From assembly GCA_023251255.1 (NCBI GenBank), contig JAHEZD010000010.1:35479-99478 (forward strand): a stretch of DNA of 64,000 nucleotides. Reading direction: 5' to 3'. The stretch is from Chitinophagaceae bacterium. Its GTDB lineage: Bacteria > Bacteroidota > Bacteroidia > Chitinophagales > Chitinophagaceae. Position numbers and translations under genes: made by a program. Shown one piece after another: positions 43,633 to 52,586 of this stretch. How positions within the stretch are numbered: position 1 is the first letter of the stretch; each line of letters opens with the position of its first letter. The notes beneath the pieces were generated by a model, which was not told the DNA's origin, did no database searches, and worked only from the letters and a program-made list of their open reading frames with translations.

Positions 43633-43943
43633 GCAGCGTGTACAACATCAACAAAGGCATCAACAAGCCGATCGAGTTCAAGGGGCTGAAGGCACAGTAT
43701 ATCTGGTATCTCGGTGGTGGGTTGGTGGTGCTGTTAATTGTATTTGCTGTGCTGTACCTGTGTAGCGTGAACATGTACCTGTGCCTGGTTGTGATTGCCA
43801 TAATGGGTACAGCGTTGTTTGTGAAAGTATATGCGTTGAGCAACAAGTACGGTGAATATGGTTTGTTGAAAAAAGCAGCGAAGAAAGGGCTGCCCCATTA
43901 TATCAGGCTCCATTCCAAAAAAATATTCCAATGGTTGAAATAG
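43629..43943 (+). CDS. traF: Conjugative transfer protein TraF (DUF4133 family)
   Basis: A 104-residue protein (start 43629, overlapping TraE). MSSVYNINKGINKPIEFKGLKAQYIWYLGGG and two membrane helices are the DUF4133/TraF signature; the end (KGLPHYIRLHSKKIFQWLK) is basic. It is the VirB3-like partner of the TraG ATPase, whose start overlaps the end of this gene by 13 bases. A longer ORF starting at 43566 is not supported. Confidence 0.9.
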   Translation: MSSVYNINKGINKPIEFKGLKAQYIWYLGGGLVVLLIVFAVLYLCSVNMYLCLVVIAIMGTALFVKVYALSNKYGEYGLLKKAAKKGLPHYIRLHSKKIFQWLK

Positions 43944-46651
43944 AAAACATATTGCCAGTGTACAAAGTGGAGAACGGTTGTATCCTCTCCAAGCAGGGAG
44001 ACATCACGATAGGCTTCGCTGTAACCTTACCTGAACTGTTTGCTCTGTCCAATGAAGAATACGAAGCTTTCCACCAGGCGTGGATCAAAGCCATCAAGAT
44101 ATTGCCGAAGCATTGCGTGTTCCACAAACAGGATTGGTTTACACAGGAAGGATATAAAGCTGATTTCCTGACCAGTGACCAAAGTTACCTGTCAAGGTCA
44201 AGCGAACGGTTCTTTAACGAACGGCCTTACCTGCATCATCACTGTTACATCTTCCTGACGAAGAAGCCAAAGGGCAGGAAACAAAGCAATTCTGTTTTCT
44301 CTACGCTGCTGCGTAAACATTTGGTGCCCAGTGAAAGTTTGACCCCGCAATTTGTCAATGATTTTTTGGATAGTGTAGGGCAGTTCCAACGGATACTAAG
44401 TGACAGCCGTTTTGTGCAATTGAAAAGATTGGACAATGATAAATTGATTCAATGTGTTGAGGAGTATTGTTTGCTAGGTGGTACCGAATTAAAGGACATA
44501 CACTTAAAAGATGAGCTGCGTATCGGTGAGAACCATTGCCAGTTGTATTCCCTTGCTGATGTGAATGACCTGCCAGCATTGTGCGGTTCACGTATCAACT
44601 ATGATAAATACAGCACTGATAAAACAAAGTTCTCTATTGGTTTTGCGGCACCCTTGGGATTGCTCTTGCCCTGCAACCATGTATATAATCAATACCTGTT
44701 TATTGATGACGCCAATAAAACGATCAAACAATTGGAGAGCAAGAAACTGCGGTTACAATCCTTGTCGGCTTATTCAAGGGAAAACGCTATATCAAGGGAT
44801 GCAGTGAATGATTTCCTCAACGAAGCAATCGGCACACAGAAGCAACCCATCAAAGCACATTATAATGTGGTGGCATGGACGGATAATAAAGAACAGTTGA
44901 AGGACATCAGGAACCTGATTTCTTCTTCACTCGCCCAAATGGATGCAGTGCCCAAACAGGAAACAGATGGTGCTGCACAGGTATGGTGGGCAGGGCTGCC
45001 CGGTAATGAAGCGGACTTTCCCATGAATGACAGCTTTGATACGTTTATTGAACAGGCGGTTTGTTTTTTGAACCTCGAAACCAACTACCAGTCTTCCTTA
45101 TCGCCGATTGGCATACGGCTGGGTGACCGTTTAACGGGCAAACCGGTGCAGGTAGATATCTCCGATGAACCGATGCATAAAGGCATCATTACCAACCGAA
45201 ATAAATTCATCCTTGGCCCTTCGGGAAGCGGTAAAAGTTTTTTTACCAACCACATGGTAAGAAGCTATTATGAACAGGGTACGCACGTGGTGCTGGTGGA
45301 CGTGGGTCATAGCTATAAAGGGCTTTGTGATTTAGTGAAAGGTTACTACTTCACTTATTCAGAAACCAAGCCGATCACTTTCAATCCTTTTTATATCGGG
45401 GAAGGTGATGCATTGGATACAGAGAAAAAAGAAAGCATCAAGACATTGCTGCTGGCTTTGTGGAAGAAAGACGATGAAAGTTTTACCCGTTCCGAATACG
45501 TGGCGTTGAGCAATGCACTGCAACTGTACTATGATACCAATACTTCTTTCGCTTGTTTCGATTCTTTCTACGAGTTTTTGCAGACAGATTTTGTGGCAGT
45601 ACTGCAAACCGATAAGGTAAAGGACAAGGATTTTGATGTATCCAATTTCCTTTATGTGCTCAGGCCTTATTACAAGGGTGGCGAGTTTGATTACTTGCTG
45701 AATGCGAAGGAGAACCTGGACCTGCTACAGCAACGGTTCATCGTTTTTGAACTTGACAATATCAAGGACCACCCGATCCTGTTCCCTGTTGTCACCATTA
45801 TCATCATGGAAGTGTTTATCTCGAAGATGCGGAAGCTGAAAGGCATCCGTAAGATGATCCTGATCGAGGAAGCCTGGAAAGCGATTGCCCGTGAAGGCAT
45901 GGCGGAGTATATCAAGTACCTCTTTAAAACAGTGCGGAAGTTTTTTGGTGAAGCAATTGTTGTAACACAGGAAGTGGAGGACATTATTTCTTCTCCTGTC
46001 GTGAAACAGGCCATCATCAATAACAGCGATTGTAAAATTCTATTGGATCAATCGAAGTACCAGAACAAGTTCGACCAGGTGCAGGAACTGTTGGGGTTGA
46101 CCGATAAGGAAAAGGCACAGGTACTTTCCATCAACAAGGCGAATGACCCTACGAAGAAATACAAGGAAGTGTTCATCTCGCTGGGCGGCATGTTATCGAA
46201 AGTGTACCGTACCGAAGTATCACCACAGGAATACCTCGCCTATACCACCGAAGAAAAAGAAAAGATCAAAGTGCAGAAGGCGGCGAAAAAATTCGGCAGT
46301 ATCGAAAAAGGGATCACGGCATTGACATCCTATTTGCTGTTTTGTTTTTTATGGATGGGTTGTGTACGTTCTGCTTCTTCTATTGAAGGGATGTATGTGA
46401 ACCGGTCCGAAGGCAACTACAGTATAGCAGAAGATACATTGGTGATACATGCAGTTCAAAATGGGTATTCTATTAACAGGATAACAGGGATTACAAGAAA
46501 ATCATTTCCAAAACAAGTTAAGCGAACTGCCTTGAGTGGGGCGTATGATGCAACCACACATGTACTGCACGAACAAAGATTTGGTTGGGAGATGAAGATG
46601 AATAAGAAAGGTTTATCCATTGGTGCGAATAACTATCAAAAGATTAAGTAA
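43931..46651 (+). CDS. traG: Conjugation ATPase TraG (VirB4-like) with an unusual C-terminal extension
   Basis: A 906-residue ATPase that powers pilus assembly and transfer. It has the N-terminal TraG domain, Walker A GPSGSGKSFF near residue 430 and Walker B MILIEEAWKA near 640, followed by the conserved VTQEVEDI region. The family usually ends soon after residue 795 (KFGSIEKGI). Here the frame continues with a hydrophobic stretch ending in Cys (SYLLFCFLWMGC) and about 95 further residues (SSIEGMYVNRSEGNYSIAEDTLVIHA) that read like a small conjugation lipoprotein. A fusion of two normally separate proteins is likely. Its stop overlaps the next start (TAATG). Confidence 0.9.
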   Translation: MVEIENILPVYKVENGCILSKQGDITIGFAVTLPELFALSNEEYEAFHQAWIKAIKILPKHCVFHKQDWFTQEGYKADFLTSDQSYLSRSSERFFNERPYLHHHCYIFLTKKPKGRKQSNSVFSTLLRKHLVPSESLTPQFVNDFLDSVGQFQRILSDSRFVQLKRLDNDKLIQCVEEYCLLGGTELKDIHLKDELRIGENHCQLYSLADVNDLPALCGSRINYDKYSTDKTKFSIGFAAPLGLLLPCNHVYNQYLFIDDANKTIKQLESKKLRLQSLSAYSRENAISRDAVNDFLNEAIGTQKQPIKAHYNVVAWTDNKEQLKDIRNLISSSLAQMDAVPKQETDGAAQVWWAGLPGNEADFPMNDSFDTFIEQAVCFLNLETNYQSSLSPIGIRLGDRLTGKPVQVDISDEPMHKGIITNRNKFILGPSGSGKSFFTNHMVRSYYEQGTHVVLVDVGHSYKGLCDLVKGYYFTYSETKPITFNPFYIGEGDALDTEKKESIKTLLLALWKKDDESFTRSEYVALSNALQLYYDTNTSFACFDSFYEFLQTDFVAVLQTDKVKDKDFDVSNFLYVLRPYYKGGEFDYLLNAKENLDLLQQRFIVFELDNIKDHPILFPVVTIIIMEVFISKMRKLKGIRKMILIEEAWKAIAREGMAEYIKYLFKTVRKFFGEAIVVTQEVEDIISSPVVKQAIINNSDCKILLDQSKYQNKFDQVQELLGLTDKEKAQVLSINKANDPTKKYKEVFISLGGMLSKVYRTEVSPQEYLAYTTEEKEKIKVQKAAKKFGSIEKGITALTSYLLFCFLWMGCVRSASSIEGMYVNRSEGNYSIAEDTLVIHAVQNGYSINRITGITRKSFPKQVKRTALSGAYDATTHVLHEQRFGWEMKMNKKGLSIGANNYQKIK

Positions 46652-47307
46652 TGAAAAAGATACTTGTTATAGTAGCTGCCGTGTTTTGTGTGCAAACACA
46701 AAGCCATGCACAAATAGGCATTATTACAGGGCTTATCAAAAAAGTGATCAAGGCGATTGACCTGCAGGTGCAAAGATTGCAGACACAAACCATCTGGTTG
46801 CAGGATGCCCAACGTGTCGTGGAAAATACCATGCACCAATTGAAGCTGACAGATATTGCTGATTGGTCGGACAAACAGAAGAACCTGTATGCAAACTATT
46901 ACAATGAACTGTGGACGGTGAAGAACCTGATCGGTGGCTATCAGAAAGTAAAAGATGTTATTGTGAAGCAAACACAACTGGTGAATGCGTACAAACAAGC
47001 CAGTGCCTTATTCCACCAGGACAGCCATTTCAACCATGATGAACTGGATTATATGGAACGGGTGTATTCTGGCATCATTGACGAAAACCTGAAGAATTTG
47101 GAACAGGTGTACCTAGTGGTGAGTTCGTTCAGCACACAAATGAGCGATGCGAAGCGGCTGGAACTGATCGATGCGGCTGCTAAAAAGATTGATGGCAACT
47201 ATACTGACATCAAACAGTTCAACAACCAGAATATCAAGCTAAGCCTGCAAAGAGCGAAGGATATCAATGACGTGAACACGATAAAACAATTGTATGGCAT
47301 TCAATAA
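46651..47307 (+). CDS. traI: Conjugative transfer protein TraI-like (DUF4141 family)
   Basis: A 218-residue exported protein (signal peptide 1-21). The helical sequence LIKKVIKAIDLQVQRLQTQTIWLQDAQRVVENTMHQLKL is the DUF4141/TraI pattern of Bacteroidota conjugation systems, a VirB5-like periplasmic component. It is followed by two related but more distant proteins of the same helical type. The gene overlaps both neighbours. Confidence 0.82.
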   Translation: MKKILVIVAAVFCVQTQSHAQIGIITGLIKKVIKAIDLQVQRLQTQTIWLQDAQRVVENTMHQLKLTDIADWSDKQKNLYANYYNELWTVKNLIGGYQKVKDVIVKQTQLVNAYKQASALFHQDSHFNHDELDYMERVYSGIIDENLKNLEQVYLVVSSFSTQMSDAKRLELIDAAAKKIDGNYTDIKQFNNQNIKLSLQRAKDINDVNTIKQLYGIQ

Positions 47308-47872
47308 ACTGATAGGGTGTGTTTTGTTGATGGCTGCCCTGCATGTCAACGCACAATCCAAACAAAGCAAGACCATGCTGGAACAGATCGCTGCGTTGCA
47401 GGGGTATATACAAACAGCAGAGAAGGGCTACAAAATTGTCAGCGATGGGGTGCATACCATTAACGGTATCAAGAATGGTGAATTCAATTTGCATTCCATC
47501 TTTTTTACTTCCCTGCAAAAAGTGAACCCTGCCATTAAGCATAGGGCCATGGTTGCGGAGATCATTGCACTGCAAATCGCTATCGTGCAACAATGCAAGC
47601 GGATAGCACAGCCAAGCAGTTATACCAATAGTGTTTGCAATAACTTAATTAATGAAAGCCTGAAAGATATAGATGCACTGATGCTTGTCATTACCGACGG
47701 TAAGGTGGGGATGACGGATGATGAAAGGATTGCGTGTATTTCTAAAATACATACAGCGATGAATGATAAATATATGTTCTCGCAGTCCTTTGTCAACAGG
47801 GCGAACACACTTGGTGTGCAACAGCAACAGGCACTCAATGATATCAACGTACTAAAACAGTTATACAAATGA
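47294..47872 (+). CDS. Periplasmic helical conjugation-associated protein (first of two paralogues)
   Basis: A 192-residue exported protein (signal peptide 1-19) that is clearly related to the next gene: ALQGYIQTAEKGYKIVSDGVHTINGIKNGEFNLH here, SILTDMKQGYEIISKGYNAVSEIAKGNFNLHELF there, and shared NESLKDIDALMLVITDGKVGMTDDERI. I recognise no named family; similar genes lie beside TraI in other Bacteroidota elements. It overlaps both neighbouring genes. Confidence 0.7.
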   Translation: MAFNKLIGCVLLMAALHVNAQSKQSKTMLEQIAALQGYIQTAEKGYKIVSDGVHTINGIKNGEFNLHSIFFTSLQKVNPAIKHRAMVAEIIALQIAIVQQCKRIAQPSSYTNSVCNNLINESLKDIDALMLVITDGKVGMTDDERIACISKIHTAMNDKYMFSQSFVNRANTLGVQQQQALNDINVLKQLYK

Positions 47873-48492
47873 AAAAGATCATCATGATAGTTTGTTTGTG
47901 CTGGACCATGAATGTACAGGCACAATCAGAGGAGATGCAGCAACTCGTGCTGGACCTGCAAAAGCTGGCACAGCTCAAAAGCATCCTGACAGACATGAAA
48001 CAGGGGTACGAAATTATTTCCAAGGGATACAATGCGGTCAGTGAAATTGCCAAGGGCAATTTCAACCTGCATGAATTGTTCATTGATGGGCTGCTGTCCG
48101 TTAGCCCTGCAGTGAAGAATTATTACAAAGTAGCAGAGATCGTTTCCTGCCAGGCATCCATCGTAAAGGAATACAAGGCAGCGTATAACCGGTATGCTTC
48201 CAGTGGCAGTTTCAATACCGATGAACTGGGCTATTTAAGCAAGGTGTACAGTAATTTGTTCAATGCCAGCCTGAAGAATTTAGATGCGTTACTGATGGTG
48301 GTAACAGCCAGCGATTTACGGATGGATGATGCGGAACGGTTGAAAGCAATCGATAAAATACATAACGATACCAAAGATCAATTGAATTTTCTACGACGGT
48401 TCAATAACAATACCAACCTCCTTGCCCTTGCAAAAGCAAAAGAAACCAATGATGCCAAAACGATGAGCGGCATTTATGGCATAACACATTAA
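47869..48492 (+). CDS. Periplasmic helical conjugation-associated protein (second of two paralogues)
   Basis: A 207-residue exported protein (signal peptide 1-18), paralogue of the preceding one. It has the GYEIISKGYNAVSEIAKGNFNLHELF segment and NASLKNLDALLMVVTASDLRMDDAERLKAIDKI. A tandem duplication with later divergence is likely. The role is probably in the periplasmic part of the transfer machine; overlap of 4 bases with the previous gene shows translational coupling. Confidence 0.72.
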   Translation: MKKIIMIVCLCWTMNVQAQSEEMQQLVLDLQKLAQLKSILTDMKQGYEIISKGYNAVSEIAKGNFNLHELFIDGLLSVSPAVKNYYKVAEIVSCQASIVKEYKAAYNRYASSGSFNTDELGYLSKVYSNLFNASLKNLDALLMVVTASDLRMDDAERLKAIDKIHNDTKDQLNFLRRFNNNTNLLALAKAKETNDAKTMSGIYGITH

Positions 48493-48501
48493 GCGAACGA
48501 T

Positions 48502-49680
48502 ATGAAACCATTTTTTAAGACTACTGTAATGGTAGCAGTTACTTTATTGCCTTTACTTTCCCATGCGCAGGGTATTGCAGACAGCCTGCACGGGATGCAG
48601 TCGGTATTGGACCAACTGTATGACCAGATGCTGCCATTATGCAGCCAACTCATCGGTGTAGGGAGAGGCATTGCAGGCTTTGCTGCGACTTGGTATATCG
48701 GTTCAAGGGTATGGAGGCATATTGCAAATGCCGAGCCCGTGGATTTCTACCCATTGCTAAGGCCGTTTGCTTTAGGTTTTGCCGTACTCATTTTCCCGGC
48801 GGTGATAGGACTCATTAACGGCATCATGAAACCAACCGTTACGACTACCGCTTCGATGGTGCAGAATTCGGATGCGGCCATTGCCACACTGCTGCAACAA
48901 AAAGAAGAGGCTGTCAAGAAAACATCTGCGTGGCAGATGTATGTAGGGGATGATGGCAGCGGCGACCGTGACAAATGGTACCAGTACACGCACCCCGATG
49001 ACCCCAATGACCAGGATGAAAGCTGGTTCAGTTCGATCGGCAATGATGTGAAGTTTGCGATGGCGAAGGCCAGCTATAACCTGCGTAATTCGATCAAGCA
49101 ATGGATGAGCGAAGTGCTGCAGGTCCTGTATGAAGCGGCTTCGCTCTGCATCAATACCATCCGCACTTTCTATTTGATCGTGCTGGCAATACTCGGCCCG
49201 TTGGTCTTTGGCATGGCAGTGTTTGATGGCTTCCAGCATACACTTACTGTTTGGATCGCACGTTACATCAATATCTTTTTGTGGCTGCCGGTGGCCAACA
49301 TCTTCGGCTCCATCATTGGCAAGATACAGCAGCTCATGCTGCAACTCGACATCCAGCAAGTGCAGAACAACGGGGATACTTTCTTCAGTTCTACAGATGT
49401 AGCGTATCTCATCTTTTTGATCATTGGCATCATCGGTTATTTCACGGTGCCGAGTGTTGCGAACTATATCGTGAATGCAGGCGGTGGCAATACGCTGCTC
49501 TACAAAACAACTTCCCTGTTCAGTTCCTCTTCCAAAGCTGTGATGCATACGGCTGCATCGGGTGCAGGTATGGCAGCAGATGTTTTCGGCAACCAACGGG
49601 AGAACACGTCAGGCAGCATGGCTTCCAACAGCGTAACTGAAGGTTATTTCAAGGACAAAATCTCAGGTAAAACCAAATAA
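48502..49680 (+). CDS. traJ: Conjugative transfer protein TraJ (VirB6-like polytopic membrane protein)
   Basis: A 392-residue protein with a signal peptide (about 1-22) and several membrane segments. MLPLCSQLIGVGRGIAGFAATWYIGSRVWRHIANAEPVDFYPLLRPF is the well-conserved TraJ opening, and AILGPLVFGMAVFDGF and WIARYINIFLWLPVANIFGSIIGKIQ the central part. It forms part of the inner-membrane channel, like VirB6. The C-terminus is Ser-rich and cytoplasmic. It follows the TraI-like group directly. Confidence 0.92.
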   Translation: MKPFFKTTVMVAVTLLPLLSHAQGIADSLHGMQSVLDQLYDQMLPLCSQLIGVGRGIAGFAATWYIGSRVWRHIANAEPVDFYPLLRPFALGFAVLIFPAVIGLINGIMKPTVTTTASMVQNSDAAIATLLQQKEEAVKKTSAWQMYVGDDGSGDRDKWYQYTHPDDPNDQDESWFSSIGNDVKFAMAKASYNLRNSIKQWMSEVLQVLYEAASLCINTIRTFYLIVLAILGPLVFGMAVFDGFQHTLTVWIARYINIFLWLPVANIFGSIIGKIQQLMLQLDIQQVQNNGDTFFSSTDVAYLIFLIIGIIGYFTVPSVANYIVNAGGGNTLLYKTTSLFSSSSKAVMHTAASGAGMAADVFGNQRENTSGSMASNSVTEGYFKDKISGKTK

Positions 49681-49681
49681 C

Positions 49682-50302
49682 ATGTTCCAGCAATTGAAAA
49701 ATATAGACAAGGCATTCAGGCATATCAGGACATTCTCGTTTTTGTTCCTGGTGGTATGTGCCGCTGTGTGTGGTTTCTCGGTATACAAAAGTTATGAGCT
49801 GGCGAAGAACACACAGCAGCATATATACATCCTTGCGAATGGCAAGGCACTGGAAGCATTCAGCGCTGACCGCAAGGACAATATACCTGTTGAAGCGAAA
49901 GACCATGTGAAAATGTTCCATACAAATTTTTTCACGCTGGACCCGGATGATAAAGTCATTCAGTCGAATATTACCAAGGCCCTTTACTTGGCAGATGCTT
50001 CTGCACAGACGGCCTATAAGAATTTAAAGGAGAGCGGTTACTATTCCAATATCATCAGCGGCAATATCAGCCAGCAAATCTCCATTGACAGCATTGCGGT
50101 CAATACCCATGACTATCCTTATTACTTCCGTTGCTATGCTTCTGAGAAATTAATAAGGTCCACTACCATCGTTACCCGCAATTTGATTACAGAAGGGTTC
50201 CTGCGGAATGTATCACGCAGCGATAACAACCCCCATGGCTTTTTGATCGAGAAATGGAACACAATTGAGAACAAGGATATCAAAACTGAAGTCAGGCCAT
50301 GA
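49682..50302 (+). CDS. traK: Conjugative transfer protein TraK
   Basis: A 206-residue bitopic protein: cytoplasmic N-terminus with MFQQLKNIDKAFRHIRTFSF, one membrane helix (about 19-37) and a periplasmic domain with the TraK pattern AEAKDHVKMFHTNFFTLDPDDKVIQSNITKALYLAD. It corresponds to VirB8. One base separates it from TraJ, and it overlaps the next gene by 4 bases. Confidence 0.92.
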   Translation: MFQQLKNIDKAFRHIRTFSFLFLVVCAAVCGFSVYKSYELAKNTQQHIYILANGKALEAFSADRKDNIPVEAKDHVKMFHTNFFTLDPDDKVIQSNITKALYLADASAQTAYKNLKESGYYSNIISGNISQQISIDSIAVNTHDYPYYFRCYASEKLIRSTTIVTRNLITEGFLRNVSRSDNNPHGFLIEKWNTIENKDIKTEVRP

Positions 50303-50664
50303 AAATAAAAACCATCATCAAGGATAAGCTGCATGCCATCCAGCGGAAAGCTGCCGATCATTTGAACCGCAGGGCCGGGCTGTTAAGCCAACAGCAATTG
50401 AAAATATGCCTGGCTGTTTTCGTGGTGCTGTTCGCAGCAGCAAGTGTACTGGCGGTACTGGATTCCTTTCACACAAGGATCACAAAACCTGCAGAGATCA
50501 GAACCATACCAAGAACAGACCCTGTTTTAAAAAGGATACACCGCTTCCGCTTGTACATGGACAGCATCAAAAAATTTGATGCCGTAAAATATGACAGCAT
50601 CACCCGTGCAAGGCCAAGGCTGATGGACAGCATACTTACCATAGAAAAGATTAATCACTATTAA
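50299..50664 (+). CDS. TraL-like small conjugation protein
   Basis: A 121-residue protein with one membrane helix (about residues 37-56, ICLAVFVVLFAAASVLAVLD) and a periplasmic, basic tail ending SILTIEKINHY. It lies in the TraL position between TraK and TraM. No other motif helps, so the name rests on position and topology. Confidence 0.7.
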   Translation: MKIKTIIKDKLHAIQRKAADHLNRRAGLLSQQQLKICLAVFVVLFAAASVLAVLDSFHTRITKPAEIRTIPRTDPVLKRIHRFRLYMDSIKKFDAVKYDSITRARPRLMDSILTIEKINHY

Positions 50665-50674
50665 AACAGATACT

Positions 50675-51796
50675 ATGTCACATTCACAAAAATTCCTGCG
50701 GCAAAGAAAATTCCTCCTTGTACTGCCCGTACTTGTCGTGCCGTTTTTATGCATGTTCTTCTGGGCACTCGGTGGTGGCAATGGAGAGGCGGCCGTGGCA
50801 CAAACCAACCTACCTAAAGGCCTTAATGTAAAACTACCGGATGCACAGTTGAAAGAAGAGAAGGGCGTTGATAAAATGAGCCTGTATTCACAAGCGGATA
50901 AGGATTCGATGCTGTTGAAGCAGGAGATGCAACTGGATCCCTATTACAAGGATAGCGTTAACACTACTGCTGCAAAAACAAATCCTGTTTTCCCTGTGAA
51001 CACGAATGAGCAAAGGGTCAACGAAAAACTGCAACAGTTACAGGCAGTAATCAACCAGCCACCCGAACAGAAATATGCCCCTCCTGTTACGGCCAGTGCT
51101 GATGTAGACCGTTTGCAGAAAATGATGCAGGTAATGCAGCATGACAATGAAGGCAATGGCGAACTGAAACAGTTGAACGGTATGATGGACAAGCTGCTCG
51201 ACCTGCAGCATCCTGAAAGGGTGAAGGAACAATCGTTGAAGAACAAGGAACAGGCTTTTGTTGTATCGCTTACCGATAGCACGAAACGGGCGAAAGGTTT
51301 TTATGCACTGGATGATAATCTATCAAAAGGAAACCAGAATGCGATAGAAGCCATTATCCCTGAAACACAAACCTTAACAGCAGGTGCCACGGTGAAGCTG
51401 GTGTTGCTCAATGATGTTTTCATCAATGGCATCTTGGTGCCGCATAACAGTTTTGTATTCGGCACTGCGTCACTGAACAATGAAAGGCTGCGGATCATTG
51501 TTGCTTCGCTTCGCTACCTCAACAATATCCTGCCTGTTTCACTGGAAGTCTATGATATGGATGGGCTGGCAGGCATCTACGTGCCCGGCTCTATCAACCG
51601 TGATGTAGCGAAAGAATCCTCCGACAATGCCATCAATTCATTGGGCTTCACCACGCTTGACCCTTCGCTGGGTGCACAGGCTGCCGGTGCAGGCATACAG
51701 ACCGCCAAAGCATTGCTGAGCAAAAAGGCAAGGCTTGTCAAAGTCACTATCAAAGCAGGCTACCAAATTCTTTTAAAGGATAACAATAAAAATTAA
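50675..51796 (+). CDS. traM: Conjugative transfer protein TraM (VirB10-like)
   Basis: A 373-residue protein: basic N-terminus, one membrane helix (about 11-33), a long Gln-rich coil and a C-terminal domain (QNAIEAIIPETQTLTAGATVKLVLLNDVFINGILVPHNSFVFG and LPVSLEVYDMDGLAGIYVPGSINRDVAKESSD), the TraM signature. It bridges the inner and outer membrane parts of the transfer machine. It is placed between the TraL-like gene and TraN, as in related elements. Confidence 0.92.
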   Translation: MSHSQKFLRQRKFLLVLPVLVVPFLCMFFWALGGGNGEAAVAQTNLPKGLNVKLPDAQLKEEKGVDKMSLYSQADKDSMLLKQEMQLDPYYKDSVNTTAAKTNPVFPVNTNEQRVNEKLQQLQAVINQPPEQKYAPPVTASADVDRLQKMMQVMQHDNEGNGELKQLNGMMDKLLDLQHPERVKEQSLKNKEQAFVVSLTDSTKRAKGFYALDDNLSKGNQNAIEAIIPETQTLTAGATVKLVLLNDVFINGILVPHNSFVFGTASLNNERLRIIVASLRYLNNILPVSLEVYDMDGLAGIYVPGSINRDVAKESSDNAINSLGFTTLDPSLGAQAAGAGIQTAKALLSKKARLVKVTIKAGYQILLKDNNKN

Positions 51797-51800
51797 AACC

Positions 51801-52586
51801 ATGAAAAAGCTATTCACCATTTTACTGTTCTTCATTGCTGACCATTCAATGGCACAAACAGCAACCGCATTTATCGAACCCTACCACTTGACCATTGCGG
51901 CGAACAAGACCACCAACCTCATTTTCCCTTTTGCCATACAGAGTGTTGACCGTGGCAGTGCGGAAGTGCTGGTGCAGAAAGCAGGCGGTGCTGAAAATAT
52001 ACTGCACGTCAAGGCAAGCAGGGACAGCTTTGCTGAGACCAACCTGACAGTCATCACCACGAATGGCAAACTGTATTCCTTCCTGGTTGCCTATGGGAAT
52101 GCACCTGAACATTTGAATGTCGCTTTCAACAGGGAAGATGCTTCGCAGGCGAATGCACTGTTCAAAATTTCAGAAAAGGTAGTTGCCAAAAAGAAAATGT
52201 TCCGCCACCTGAAAGCGAAACATGCAGGTATGCAATTGCAGTTAAAGGGTTTGTATATCAACAATGATATTTTTTATTTCCAGTTTGCTTTGATGAATGT
52301 TTCCAACGTCAGCTATGATATGGATGCCATCCGTTTCACGGTAAAGGACAGGCAGAAAGCAAAGCGTACTGCCAGCCAGGAAAATGAACTGCAAAGCCTT
52401 TATCAATACGGGAATGCAAAGGCTGTAAAAGGGAAAGGCAGCAGTTCGTTTGTTGTGGCCATACCCAAGTTCACGCTGCCCGATAACAAGTACCTCTCTA
52501 TACATCTCCTTGAAAAAAATGGCGGGCGTGACCTGGAACTGCGGTTGAAAAATAGCAAGTTGATGGATGCAAGAACGATTCAATGA
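51801..52586 (+). CDS. traN: Conjugative transfer protein TraN (DUF4138, VirB9-like)
   Basis: A 261-residue exported protein (signal peptide 1-18). IEPYHLTIAANKTTNLIFPFAIQSVDRGSAEVLVQKA is the DUF4138/TraN start. It forms the outer-membrane-side complex with TraM. It is the last of the recognisable tra genes here; TraO, TraP and TraQ homologues are not present in the window. Confidence 0.9.
   Translation: MKKLFTILLFFIADHSMAQTATAFIEPYHLTIAANKTTNLIFPFAIQSVDRGSAEVLVQKAGGAENILHVKASRDSFAETNLTVITTNGKLYSFLVAYGNAPEHLNVAFNREDASQANALFKISEKVVAKKKMFRHLKAKHAGMQLQLKGLYINNDIFYFQFALMNVSNVSYDMDAIRFTVKDRQKAKRTASQENELQSLYQYGNAKAVKGKGSSSFVVAIPKFTLPDNKYLSIHLLEKNGGRDLELRLKNSKLMDARTIQ

Noticed and set aside
48772..49596. 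274-codon minus-strand ORF
   Set aside because: Antisense to TraJ; low-complexity translation rich in His, Asp and Gln without family pattern.
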